Positions 9,892 to 18,088 of a stretch of 64,000 nt of DNA are shown here, piece after piece. The position numbers were made by a program, and so were the translations under genes. Under the pieces are notes generated by a model. The model was not told the DNA's origin and ran no database searches. It saw only the letters and a list, made by a program, of their open reading frames with translations. Each line of letters begins with the position of its first letter. Within the stretch, counting starts at the first letter, position 1. The DNA comes from Emticicia sp037153985. Lineage in GTDB: Bacteria; Bacteroidota; Bacteroidia; Cytophagales; Spirosomataceae. The stretch spans positions 186,001 through 250,000 of the forward strand of contig NZ_JBBAYI010000010.1 in the NCBI RefSeq assembly GCF_037153985.1, written 5' to 3'.

Positions 9892-10719
9892 ATGGAAAAA
9901 AAGACTACAGCCCCAGCAGCAAAACCAGCAGCCCCTAAGTCGTCTAAAGGTGGAGGATTAAATCCAGCTTTCGTTATTCCAATTCTACTTGTTATCGGTT
10001 TTTGTTTGTGGTATTTTCTTTTAGGAGATGCTTCGAACTTCTCTGATGCAGAAAAAAAACATCCAACAACTGCTATGGGTATAGTTTATTCAGGAGGTAT
10101 TATTGTACCTATCTTGTTAACATTCATGCTCTCAGTATTGGTATTCTCAATTGAGCGTTTCATTACTATCAACAATGCTTCTGGAAAAGGTGACCTAGAT
10201 GCGTTTGTTCGTAAAGTACGTTCACTTGTTGACTCAAACAACATTGCTGATGCGATTAAAGAATGTGACAGACAAAAAGGTTCAGTAGGTAACGTTACTA
10301 AAACTGCTCTCCAAAAGTACAGCCAGTTAGCTGCAGATGATACAATGGCTAAAGACCAAAAATTGGTTGCCCTACAAAAAGAAGTAGAAGAAGCTACTAC
10401 ATTAGAGCTTCCGATGTTAGAGAAAAACCTTACTATTCTTTCAACACTTGCATCAGTATCAACTCTTGTTGCCCTACTAGGAACCGTAATCGGTATGATT
10501 CGTTCATTCTTTGCACTTGGTTCTGGTGGTGGTGCTCCTGATGCATCTGCCCTTGCAACTGGTATTGCTGAGGCCTTGATTAACACCGCCTTAGGTATCG
10601 GTACATCGGCTATCTCTATTATCATGTATAACTTGTTTACCTCAAAAATAGATACGCTTACTTACAAGATTGACGAAATCGGAATGAGCCTTCAGCAAAA
10701 CTTCGCTGCTCATCACTAA
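9892..10719 (+). CDS. exbB: ExbB/MotA/TolQ-family proton channel protein
   Basis: 275 residues; inner-membrane stator of the TonB motor that uses the proton gradient to drive outer-membrane receptors. An Ala/Pro/Lys-rich cytoplasmic start precedes a hydrophobic helix (VIPILLVIGFCLWYFLL). A second helix near residue 70 (VPILLTFMLSVLVFSIERF) and the conserved pair near 190-240 (LLGTVIGMIRSF, ALINTALGIGTSAISIIMYNLF) complete the fold. The extra N-terminal extension is typical of Bacteroidota ExbB. First gene of a compact series exbB-exbD-exbD-tonB, spaced 29-61 nt, so one operon. Confidence 0.93.
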   Translation: MEKKTTAPAAKPAAPKSSKGGGLNPAFVIPILLVIGFCLWYFLLGDASNFSDAEKKHPTTAMGIVYSGGIIVPILLTFMLSVLVFSIERFITINNASGKGDLDAFVRKVRSLVDSNNIADAIKECDRQKGSVGNVTKTALQKYSQLAADDTMAKDQKLVALQKEVEEATTLELPMLEKNLTILSTLASVSTLVALLGTVIGMIRSFFALGSGGGAPDASALATGIAEALINTALGIGTSAISIIMYNLFTSKIDTLTYKIDEIGMSLQQNFAAHH

Positions 10720-10780
10720 GAGAAGCAGTAAAGTTGAATAGTAGTTTAGTTTAAACATTTAAACTTTCGAAAAAAAAGCT

Positions 10781-11380
10781 ATGGCAGCACCGAAACCAGC
10801 CAGAAAAAGTCCATCAATGGATATGACTGCGATGTGTGACGTTGCGTTCCTACTACTTACATTCTTCATCATGACAACCCAATTTAAAAGTCAGGAGTCT
10901 GTAACAGTAGATACGCCTTCATCCATCTCAGAAATTAAAATTGATGACAAGGATATGGCTACAATTACGATTGACAAAGACGGCAAATATTACTTTGGCG
11001 TTACAAACCCGACAGACAGATACTCGCTTATTCAGAAAATGAATGAGAAGTATAATGCTGGGCTTTCAGACTCACAACAAGCAAGTTTTACAAAATTGGC
11101 CGAAACAGGTGTTTCAATCAATGCCTTAAAACAATACTTGTCATTGTCGGAAGCACAGAAATCACAGGTGAAAATTGAAGGTATCCCGAATGACAGTACC
11201 AAAAGTGAATTAGTTGACTGGGTAAAGACTTATCTTACCGATATCAACAAAAAAGCTAAATTGGCTGTTCGTGGAGACGTAAAAACTCAATACCCTGCTA
11301 TTAGAAAATTATTTACTGAACTAGGTAAAAATGACATTAACAAATTTCAGTTAATTACCGATTCAGAAAATAAAGAATAA
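10781..11380 (+). CDS. exbD: ExbD biopolymer transport protein (first copy)
   Basis: 199 residues. One membrane helix near the N-terminus follows the motif PSMDMTAMCDVAFLLLTFFIMTTQF; the aspartate in CDVAFLL is the expected proton-carrying residue. The periplasmic part is longer than in Proteobacteria and includes an insert between about residues 90 and 150 (QASFTKLAETGVSINALKQYL), then the usual VRGDVKTQYPAIRKLF segment. Sits 61 nt after exbB and 35 nt before a second, different exbD; the two probably form the ExbD pair of one motor. Confidence 0.92.
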   Translation: MAAPKPARKSPSMDMTAMCDVAFLLLTFFIMTTQFKSQESVTVDTPSSISEIKIDDKDMATITIDKDGKYYFGVTNPTDRYSLIQKMNEKYNAGLSDSQQASFTKLAETGVSINALKQYLSLSEAQKSQVKIEGIPNDSTKSELVDWVKTYLTDINKKAKLAVRGDVKTQYPAIRKLFTELGKNDINKFQLITDSENKE

Positions 11381-11415
11381 CATTATTTCTTGAACCCTTA
11401 AATTACCAGATAAAA

Positions 11416-11967
11416 ATGGCAGAAATACAGGAATCAGGTGGTGGTGGTAAGAAAGGCGATGGTAAGGTCCGGTCGAAGAAATCAGGTGGTAAACCTGACA
11501 TGACCCCGATGGTGGACTTGGGCTTCTTGCTTATTACATTCTTTATGTACACCACTACATTCGGCAAGCCCAACATGATGAAGTTGAACATGCCTGATAA
11601 ACCAAAACCTGACGACCCACCACCACCAGAAGTAAAGGTAACCAATACCATTACTGTCTTGATGGGAAAAGACGACAGAGTTTTTTGGTATCAGAAACCA
11701 CTTCCAGAACTAACAATTGCAGACATCAATGAAACAGACTACTCGGCCGAAGGCATCAGAAAAGCTGTTTTAGTGAAAAAAGCAAACGCACTTGATGTGA
11801 ACAAATTCACTGTAATTATCAAGCCAAGTGATGATGCAAACTGGAAGAATACAGTTGATATTCTTGACGAGATGGCAATTACGAAGTCAGACCGCTACGC
11901 AATTGTTGACTTAGCTCCGAAAGAAAAAGAACTGCTTGACCAAAAGCTGGCAGAACCTAAAAAATAA
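11416..11967 (+). CDS. exbD: ExbD biopolymer transport protein (second copy)
   Basis: 183 residues. After a Gly/Lys-rich cytoplasmic start (GGGGKKGDGKVRSKKSGG) comes PDMTPMVDLGFLLITFFMYTTTF with the key Asp, one helix, and a periplasmic domain with a Pro-rich linker (PDKPKPDDPPPPEVKVT). The sequence differs clearly from the copy just upstream, so this is an old duplication with distinct roles rather than a recent copy. Followed after 29 nt by tonB. Confidence 0.92.
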   Translation: MAEIQESGGGGKKGDGKVRSKKSGGKPDMTPMVDLGFLLITFFMYTTTFGKPNMMKLNMPDKPKPDDPPPPEVKVTNTITVLMGKDDRVFWYQKPLPELTIADINETDYSAEGIRKAVLVKKANALDVNKFTVIIKPSDDANWKNTVDILDEMAITKSDRYAIVDLAPKEKELLDQKLAEPKK

Positions 11968-11996
11968 GTAATCTAAGGAAAATAAAAAACAAAAAA

Positions 11997-12824
11997 ATGG
12001 AAGCAAAAAATGCTAAAAACATCACCTTAGATGAAATTGTATTCGAAAATCGTAATAAAGATTACGGCGCATATTCACTAAGGAAAAATTACTCAAGATA
12101 CCTGACAAGAGCAGCTCTTATCGGTATTGGGTTATTTGGTGGAGCATTGTTGGCAGCTTGGAGTTTCAATAAATTCGGTGGTTCTAAAGAAGAAGAACAA
12201 CAAGTCGTTGAAATTGACCTCTCTAAGTTAAAGGAAGAAAAACAGGAAGAACAAAAACCTGATATTCCGCCTCCGCCACCAGAACCAGAGCCACCAAAGC
12301 AGGAAGTAGCTCAGATTAAGTTCATTCCGCCAGAACCAAAAGCTGACGAAGAAGTAAAGAACGAAGAACCACCACCAAAAGTGGAAGAGGTTGAAAATAA
12401 AGTTATTTCAAACGTGAACAAAGAAGGTGCTGAAACAGAAGAGGTAGCGGCTGCTCCTCCGCCAGTTGAAGCTCCTAAACCAGCCGAGATTGAGCAACCA
12501 AAAGAAGAAGAAATCTTTACAACGGTTGAGCAAAATCCTGAATTCCCAGGTGGTATTAAAGAAATGTATGCCTTCATTGGTAAAAACCTTAAATACCCAT
12601 CTGCAGCACAACGTGCTAACGTTTCAGGAAGAGTATTTGCTAAATTCGTTGTTGAGAAAGACGGTAGAATTGGTGATGTTCAAATCTTGAAAGGTATTGG
12701 TTTTGGTTGCGACGAAGAAGCACAACGTGTAATCAAGGCAATGCCAAAATGGAACCCTGGTAAACAAAATGGTCGTAACGTAAGGGTATTCTTTACAATG
12801 CCAATTTCATTTGTATTAGAGTAA
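11997..12824 (+). CDS. tonB: TonB energy-transducing protein
   Basis: 275 residues. A short cytoplasmic N-terminus (LDEIVFENRNKDYGAYSLRKNYSRY, the typical Bacteroidota TonB start) leads into one membrane helix (about 35-55), a Glu/Pro-rich periplasmic spacer (PPPPPEPEPPKQE, then more PPP blocks to about 165) and the C-terminal TonB domain beginning FPGGIKEMYAFIGKNLKYP and ending GRNVRVFFTMPISFVLE. Links the ExbB/ExbD motor to outer-membrane receptors. Only 2 nt separate its stop from the next gene. Confidence 0.95.
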   Translation: MEAKNAKNITLDEIVFENRNKDYGAYSLRKNYSRYLTRAALIGIGLFGGALLAAWSFNKFGGSKEEEQQVVEIDLSKLKEEKQEEQKPDIPPPPPEPEPPKQEVAQIKFIPPEPKADEEVKNEEPPPKVEEVENKVISNVNKEGAETEEVAAAPPPVEAPKPAEIEQPKEEEIFTTVEQNPEFPGGIKEMYAFIGKNLKYPSAAQRANVSGRVFAKFVVEKDGRIGDVQILKGIGFGCDEEAQRVIKAMPKWNPGKQNGRNVRVFFTMPISFVLE

Positions 12825-12826
12825 GA

Positions 12827-13069
12827 ATGGCAGCACGACGTAATTCATCAGATAAACAACGTCAGGTATTTCAGCGAATCCTGCAATTGTCAATGGGTAT
12901 GTTTGCCCTTGTCTATATTGTGCTAGGATACTATGTCATCAAATTGAAATGGTTAATGGTACCGCTCTCAGATAATCTGGCTTATGCTATGGGTGCTTTA
13001 CTTATAGTATATGGCATTTTCAGAGGCTATCGGGCCTATATATCAATCAAAGACACAATGAATAACTGA
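12827..13069 (+). CDS. Small two-helix membrane protein of the TonB cluster
   Basis: 80 residues: basic N-terminus (MAARRNSSDKQRQVFQR), helix one (LSMGMFALVYIVLGYYVI), a short loop, helix two (LAYAMGALLIVYGIFRGYRAY). No family function is recognised. It starts 2 nt after tonB and is followed by a strong terminator, so it is the last gene of the exbB-exbD-exbD-tonB transcript. The position suggests an accessory of the TonB motor, which is inference only. Confidence 0.8.
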   Translation: MAARRNSSDKQRQVFQRILQLSMGMFALVYIVLGYYVIKLKWLMVPLSDNLAYAMGALLIVYGIFRGYRAYISIKDTMNN

Positions 13070-13085
13070 TTAATTTTTATTGATA

Positions 13086-13124
13086 AAAATATGCCACTTT
13101 GCGTAGCAGAGTGGCATATTTTTT
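13086..13124 (+). terminator. Rho-independent terminator of the TonB operon
   Basis: 11-bp stem AATATGCCACT (13088-13098) / AGTGGCATATT (13110-13120) and a T run; 20 nt after the stop of the small membrane protein. Confidence 0.88.
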
Positions 13125-13152
13125 AATTTTTTTTTAATATTATATTAAATTG

Positions 13153-13185
13153 TTTGCATTTTTCGTTCAGTAATTCTTATTTTTA
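13153..13185 (+). promoter_or_regulatory. Promoter of the PstS-like gene
   Basis: TTTG (13153-13156), 21-nt spacer, TATTTTTA (13178-13185); 35 nt before the ATG and directly after the TonB-operon terminator. Confidence 0.6.
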
Positions 13186-13220
13186 CATTGTTCTAACTTA
13201 AACTATACATAAATACTACC

Positions 13221-14120
13221 ATGAGAAAGTACGTTCTCTTGTTAATATGTGCTTTGCTTTTAACTGAATGTTCCAAGCCTGAAAAGCCCGATTTACCTAA
13301 TGACGGTGAAATAACAATCGCAGCGGACGAATCACTAAAACCTATTATTGATGCACAAGTAATGGCCTACAATGCCCATTACCCGAAGGCAATTATCCAT
13401 GTAAGATATATGCCTGAGCAAAAAGCTATTGCATTAATGATGAGCGATTCGGTTGATATTGCAGTGGCAACCAGAGAAGCCACGGCCAATGAAAGAAGCT
13501 ATTATACTTCGCGTAAAATAGACTACCTGCCTGCAAGAATGGCGCTGGATGGCGTAGCATTAATTACAAATCCGGCAAGCCCGATTGAGCATATTTCTTT
13601 ACCAGAGTTGAAAGAAATGTTTGAGGGGAAACTGAATACTGATTATAAACTGGTTTTTGATAACAGTAATTCAAGTAATTTGTATTATATGCTTCAAAAA
13701 CTGAACGTTCAGGATGTAAAGAAAGCAAATATCTTTGCTGCTAACGGTAACAAAGATGTAATTGAGTATGTAAAGAAAAACCCTAAAGCCATTGGCTTGA
13801 TAGGCGGAAACTGGATTAGTGACCTTGATGACGCAAACAGCAGGTCTTTCATAGAAAGTGTGAAAGTACTGGGGGTTTCAAAATCAGACAAAGCCGGTGA
13901 AAATGAGTACTATAAGCCTACGACGGAGTCGCTGAGAGCAAGAAAATACCCACTCGAAAGAAGAGTATTATTGCACACAATGAAACACTACGGCTTATCA
14001 AAAGCATTTATCCGTTTTTGTTGTGCCCAGATAGGCCAGTTAGTAGTAGAAAAATCAGGCTTAATTCCTTATTATGTATATCCTAAGGGTGTAATTGTAA
14101 ACAGAGAGCCGGCAAAATAG
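13221..14120 (+). CDS. PstS-like phosphate-type substrate-binding lipoprotein
   Basis: 299 residues. N-terminal lipoprotein signal with Cys in LLLTEC near residue 17. The body matches the phosphate-binding protein fold: GEITIAADESLKPIIDAQ, VDIAVATREATANE, then MALDGVALITNPASP and the VIPYYVYPKG-like end. No pst permease genes are nearby. In many Bacteroidota a PstS-like gene follows tonB/exbD and precedes a TPR gene, as here, so the true job may relate to TonB-dependent transport rather than phosphate ABC import (inference). Has its own promoter between TonB terminator and ATG. Confidence 0.85.
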   Translation: MRKYVLLLICALLLTECSKPEKPDLPNDGEITIAADESLKPIIDAQVMAYNAHYPKAIIHVRYMPEQKAIALMMSDSVDIAVATREATANERSYYTSRKIDYLPARMALDGVALITNPASPIEHISLPELKEMFEGKLNTDYKLVFDNSNSSNLYYMLQKLNVQDVKKANIFAANGNKDVIEYVKKNPKAIGLIGGNWISDLDDANSRSFIESVKVLGVSKSDKAGENEYYKPTTESLRARKYPLERRVLLHTMKHYGLSKAFIRFCCAQIGQLVVEKSGLIPYYVYPKGVIVNREPAK

Positions 14121-14265
14121 AACAATATTCTGAAAAGATTTGTTTTATTTGTTTAAATCAAAGTAAGTATCATTAACAACTTATTAATAAACCTCAGATA
14201 AAAGATTTTGTCTTAATCAACAAATGCAAAAGATTCAAAATGATTAGGCCAATAAGAACAAATTT

Positions 14266-14296
14266 TTTTCTGTTTGGAATACATTTTTTACCTTTG
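14266..14296 (+). promoter_or_regulatory. Promoter of the TPR gene
   Basis: Exact -7 consensus TACCTTTG (14289-14296) with TTTT (14266-14269) 19 nt upstream as a near -33 box. Transcription would start near 14303, which excludes a start codon at 14274 and supports the ATG at 14346. Confidence 0.65.
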
Positions 14297-14345
14297 CATA
14301 ATTTTTTTAACACAAAGAATTCGTAAACCTAACTTTCAGAGTGAA

Positions 14346-16070
14346 ATGAACAAAATTTTGAGAGCTTTGTCAGTATCAGCGGTGGCGGTGCTGGCGTTGA
14401 CATTCAACACCTTGGCACAAACAGTGCAGGACGGATTGAGAAATTTGGATGCCGAGCGGTACAACGCTGCTGGGACAGTTTTCAACCAATTAACCACTTC
14501 TGCCCCAACAGCAGAGAACTATTTTTATCTTGGGTATTATTACCTGAATCTGCCTGAACCAGATCTTGAAAAAGCTAAAGAGGCTTTTACAAAAGGCGCA
14601 GCAGTTGATAAAAAACCAGATCCTTTGAATCGTGTTGGCTTAGGCGCAGTAAAATTATTTTCGGGTGACAAAGCTGGTGCAAAGGCAGATTTTGACTTGA
14701 TTAAAAAGGATACCAAAAATAAAAATGCTGATGTTTTATTTAGAATCGGAGAAGCATACGCGCTTTCGGAAGATGCTAAGTTTAACGACCCAGCAGAAGC
14801 AGTATTAAATGTACAGGCTGGTTTGGACGCTCAGAAAGTTAAAAACAACCCTGATTATTATATCGCTCTGGCAAAAGCATATTTATTGAAAAATGATGGT
14901 GGTGGCGCCATGACTGCCCTTGAAAATGCACTAAGCATGGGTCAGAAAGCTGCAATCATTCATACCTTAATGGGTAGAGTTTGGTTCCAGGGTAAAAATT
15001 ATCCTAAAGCTCAGCAAGAATTGAACGAGGCAATTAAAGCCGACCCTGAGCATGCACCTGCTTACTGGTATCTGAGTAACTTGTTTCAAGTATTTGGCAA
15101 ATATGATTTAGCTGCTAAAAACGCGAAATTATATCTTGAGAAAAGCGAAGCCTCTGATGCCGCTAAGTTGAGATACGTAAAACTTGCGTTTACGTCGAAA
15201 GACTACAACGGTGCAACAGAAGTACTTAACGGAATTTTCGATAAAATTCAGGACCCTGTTAAATACCGTTTGAAAGGTTATATTCAGATTGAAAAAGGCG
15301 AGTGTGCCGAAGGTGTAAAAAACATACAGGAATTCCTGAAAAAAGCACCACAAGACCGTCATTTACCATCTGACTACGGTACAATTGGTCATGGCTATAT
15401 CTGTATCAAAGATGATGCAAATAAAGCGCTGAACGATTCACTAGGTATTGCTAGCATGGAAAAAGCAATTCAATTAGGCGATACAGCTTCTAATTATCTG
15501 AACGATATTGCAGCAGTATACAAAACTGCAAAAAGATGGGATAAACTAGCAGCAACCTATGAGAAATCAATTGCTTCTTCTAAAAAGGCATCAGCTCCTG
15601 ATTATTACAATCTGGCCGACGCTTATATGCGCTCAAAAGAATACGTGAAAGCTGATTCAGCACTATCAAAAACAATTGAGCTCTACAAAGATTCGTGGTT
15701 GGTACCATATATCATCAAAGCACGTGCAAAGCAATATGCAAATCCGAACGATTCAACATTTGCAGCTGCTCCTGTGTATGAGAAATATATTTCGTTAGTA
15801 CCTGAAGCTGAGAAAGCTAAAGATAATACCAAGAGATATCTTGCTGAGGCATACGGTTATTTAGGAATAAAAGCCTTGTTGCTTGATAAAGACACAACAA
15901 AGGCTAAAGAGTATATGAACCTTGTTCTTACTTATGACCCAACTAACCAGCAGGCATTGAAAGTATTGGAAAGCATCAACGGAGGTACAGCAGCACCAGC
16001 CAACGGAACAGCAACCCCACCAAACAACAACCCGTCGAACGGCGGAAGTAGTGGTGGGCCGAAAGGATGA
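14346..16070 (+). CDS. Periplasmic TPR-repeat protein
   Basis: 574 residues from the ATG at 14346, which gives a proper signal peptide (MNKILRALSVSAVAVLALTF then LAQ). An in-frame start at 14274 exists but lies upstream of the promoter's transcription start and spoils the signal. At least ten TPR-type helix pairs follow, recognisable by W/Y-LG/Y-A pattern (ENYFYLGYYYLNLPEPDLEKA, PAYWYLSNLFQVFGKYDLA, PDYYNLADAYMRSKEYVKA). The last 35 residues are low-complexity Ala/Pro/Asn/Gly. A scaffold role in the periplasm is likely; partner unknown. This gene downstream of tonB/pstS is a conserved Bacteroidota arrangement. Confidence 0.88.
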   Translation: MNKILRALSVSAVAVLALTFNTLAQTVQDGLRNLDAERYNAAGTVFNQLTTSAPTAENYFYLGYYYLNLPEPDLEKAKEAFTKGAAVDKKPDPLNRVGLGAVKLFSGDKAGAKADFDLIKKDTKNKNADVLFRIGEAYALSEDAKFNDPAEAVLNVQAGLDAQKVKNNPDYYIALAKAYLLKNDGGGAMTALENALSMGQKAAIIHTLMGRVWFQGKNYPKAQQELNEAIKADPEHAPAYWYLSNLFQVFGKYDLAAKNAKLYLEKSEASDAAKLRYVKLAFTSKDYNGATEVLNGIFDKIQDPVKYRLKGYIQIEKGECAEGVKNIQEFLKKAPQDRHLPSDYGTIGHGYICIKDDANKALNDSLGIASMEKAIQLGDTASNYLNDIAAVYKTAKRWDKLAATYEKSIASSKKASAPDYYNLADAYMRSKEYVKADSALSKTIELYKDSWLVPYIIKARAKQYANPNDSTFAAAPVYEKYISLVPEAEKAKDNTKRYLAEAYGYLGIKALLLDKDTTKAKEYMNLVLTYDPTNQQALKVLESINGGTAAPANGTATPPNNNPSNGGSSGGPKG

Positions 16071-16090
16071 TTTTAAAATATAATCATAAA

Positions 16091-16125
16091 AAGGGTCTAT
16101 TCTGATTCAGAATAGACCCTTTTTT
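16091..16125 (+). terminator. Terminator after the TPR gene
   Basis: Long perfect inverted repeat AAGGGTCTATTCTGA (16091-16105) / TCAGAATAGACCCTT (16107-16121), then T5. Confidence 0.92.
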
Positions 16126-16178
16126 GCCATAAAATAAATTATTTGCACAAAAATCATATAAATTTTAAAATTTGATTT

Positions 16179-16186
16179 TATTTTTG
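16179..16186 (+). promoter_or_regulatory. Candidate -7 element for adk
   Basis: TATTTTTG fits TAnnTTTG exactly, 57 nt before the adk ATG; no good TTTG box at the proper upstream distance. Confidence 0.4.
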
Positions 16187-16242
16187 CCGTCCTGCACGTA
16201 TACTAATCAGAACGGCAAGAACAAAGAACTTTAACTTTACTT

Positions 16243-16818
16243 ATGTTTAATCTTGTAATATTTGGACCTCCCGGTGCCGGTAAAGGCACTCAATCAGCAA
16301 AAATTATTGACAAATATACGCTTGCTCATATTTCGACCGGCGATATGTTCAGAATGCACATCAGCCAAAAAACAGAACTTGGACAAAGAGTTAAGCAAAT
16401 ACTTGACGATGGCTTGCTGGTACCTGATTCTATCACGATCGATATGTTGGAAGAAGAAGTACAGAATAATCCAGACGCAAAAGGTTTTATTTTCGATGGA
16501 TTCCCTCGTACTGTTCCGCAAGCCGAAGCACTTGATAAATTTCTGGAAGGAAAAGGAGAGAAAATAAATCTGGTTTTGCAGCTAGATGTTACAGAGGCAG
16601 AAATTAAAAATCGTATTGCCGAACGTAAAAAAATAAGCGGCAGAGCCGATGATGACGAAGAAAAACTATTGAAACGTATCGACGAATATTTTACCAAAAC
16701 TATCCATGTATTGCCATTTTACCAAGAACAAGGAAAAGTTGTAAAAGTTAATGGTATTGGTAATATAGAAGAAATATTCGGCACGATTTGTGAAGCTATT
16801 GATGCAGCACAAGCATAG
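16243..16818 (+). CDS. adk: Adenylate kinase
   Basis: 191 residues; ATP + AMP to 2 ADP in the cytoplasm. P-loop GPPGAGKGTQS at residues 7-17, AMP-binding STGDMFR and DGFPRTVPQAE (about 85-95), and the arginine-rich GRADDDEEKLLKRI region (about 127-140). This is the short type without the zinc-binding LID insertion, usual for Bacteroidota. Upstream of obgE by 93 nt on the same strand; the two may be cotranscribed. Confidence 0.97.
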   Translation: MFNLVIFGPPGAGKGTQSAKIIDKYTLAHISTGDMFRMHISQKTELGQRVKQILDDGLLVPDSITIDMLEEEVQNNPDAKGFIFDGFPRTVPQAEALDKFLEGKGEKINLVLQLDVTEAEIKNRIAERKKISGRADDDEEKLLKRIDEYFTKTIHVLPFYQEQGKVVKVNGIGNIEEIFGTICEAIDAAQA

Positions 16819-16911
16819 TTTCAGAACTGATTCTATTTTATAATGGTTATAATAAAATAGAATCATTAATATTTATGAAACTCTTTGAGATTTAAATTGA
16901 CCGTGTAAGTT

Positions 16912-17895
16912 ATGACAAGTAATTTTATAGACTATGTGAAAATAAATTGCCGCTCAGGCAATGGTGGGGCTGGGTCAAAACATTTTCGGAGAGAAAAACA
17001 CGTTCCTAATGGTGGCCCTGACGGTGGCGATGGTGGCCGCGGTGGGCATATTGTTTTAAAAGGAAATGCCCAACACTGGACACTCCTGCATTTAAAATAC
17101 CAAAAGCATATAAAAGCCGACCACGGAACCGCAGGTGAAGGAGGCAGAAGAACAGGACCGCAAGGAAAAGACCAGATAATTGAAGTACCTCTCGGAACAG
17201 TAGCTAGAGATGCTGAAACCGGTGAAATAATTGGAGAGGTAACAGAAGATGGTCAAAAAATAATTTTATTACCCGGTGGAAGAGGAGGTTTAGGAAATTT
17301 CCATTTCAGAAATTCCACTAATCAAGCACCAGAGTATGCTCAGCCAGGCGAAGAAGGTCAGGAAGCCTGGATTATTCTGGAACTTAAAATTCTAGCTGAC
17401 GTGGGCCTTGTAGGCTTCCCTAATGCTGGTAAATCAACTTTATTATCGGTGGTTTCTGCTGCAAAGCCCGAAATAGCCGACTACCCTTTTACAACTCTTA
17501 CGCCTAATTTAGGTGTCGTGGCTTATCGTGATTTTAAGTCTTTTGTAATGGCCGATATCCCCGGTATTATTGAAGGTGCTGCTCACGGAAAAGGCCTCGG
17601 CCTGCGTTTTCTTAGGCATATCGAACGAAACTCAATACTGCTGTTTCTGGTTTCGGCCGATAGTGAAAATCCATTAAAAGAGTACAAAACCCTACTCAAA
17701 GAATTAAAACAGTACAACCCTGAATTACTGGACAAAAAACGAATTTTAGGTATTTCGAAATGTGATTTGATTGACGAGAAGCAACTCACAAAAATTAAGA
17801 AGAAAATTCCAGAAGAATTACCTGCTGTGTTTTTTTCAGCCTTGACAAACCAAGGCATTGAAGAACTAAAAGATGTAATCTGGAATAATTTGTAA
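16912..17895 (+). CDS. obgE: GTPase Obg
   Basis: 327 residues; essential GTPase acting in late 50S ribosome assembly and stress response. The glycine-rich Obg domain fills residues 1-158 (GNGGAGSKHFRREKHVPNGG, GGDGGRGGH, GGRGGLGNFHF). The G domain follows with G1 GFPNAGKST (about 168), the switch DYPFTTLTPNLG, G3 DIPGIIEGAAHGKGLG (about 212) and a SKCD G4 motif. The protein ends after the G domain and lacks the C-terminal OCT domain, the usual short form of this phylum. Confidence 0.97.
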   Translation: MTSNFIDYVKINCRSGNGGAGSKHFRREKHVPNGGPDGGDGGRGGHIVLKGNAQHWTLLHLKYQKHIKADHGTAGEGGRRTGPQGKDQIIEVPLGTVARDAETGEIIGEVTEDGQKIILLPGGRGGLGNFHFRNSTNQAPEYAQPGEEGQEAWIILELKILADVGLVGFPNAGKSTLLSVVSAAKPEIADYPFTTLTPNLGVVAYRDFKSFVMADIPGIIEGAAHGKGLGLRFLRHIERNSILLFLVSADSENPLKEYKTLLKELKQYNPELLDKKRILGISKCDLIDEKQLTKIKKKIPEELPAVFFSALTNQGIEELKDVIWNNL

Positions 17896-17953
17896 AAAAA
17901 ACTTGCAATAACCCTTAATTTAGAAATACTAAAGAGATTGGTGTGCCTTGGGT

Positions 17954-18012
17954 ATGATACCACAAGTATCATGGCTGTGCTATTCTGTTAATTTATTGCA
18001 ACAATAAATTAA
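17954..18012. repeat. Two adjacent hairpins after obgE
   Basis: First: ATGATAC (17954-17960) / GTATCAT (17966-17972). Second: TTAATTTATTG (17988-17998) / CAATAAATTAA (18002-18012), an 11-bp perfect AT-only stem with a 3-nt loop. Neither is followed by a T run, so they may be RNA 3'-end structures or part of the next gene's control region. Confidence 0.5.
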
Positions 18013-18088
18013 TGGCTGGTTTTGAATATTTTATTCCACAACGATAATAATATTTAATTGAGTGAACCTTTACTTTTTATCTAAAACC

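Noticed and set aside
10086..10625. 179-codon open frame on the minus strand inside exbB
   Set aside because: Antisense to a strongly conserved gene; low-complexity composition, no family match.
14274..14345. Earlier start for the TPR protein
   Set aside because: Lies upstream of the predicted transcription start and precedes the signal peptide with unrelated residues.
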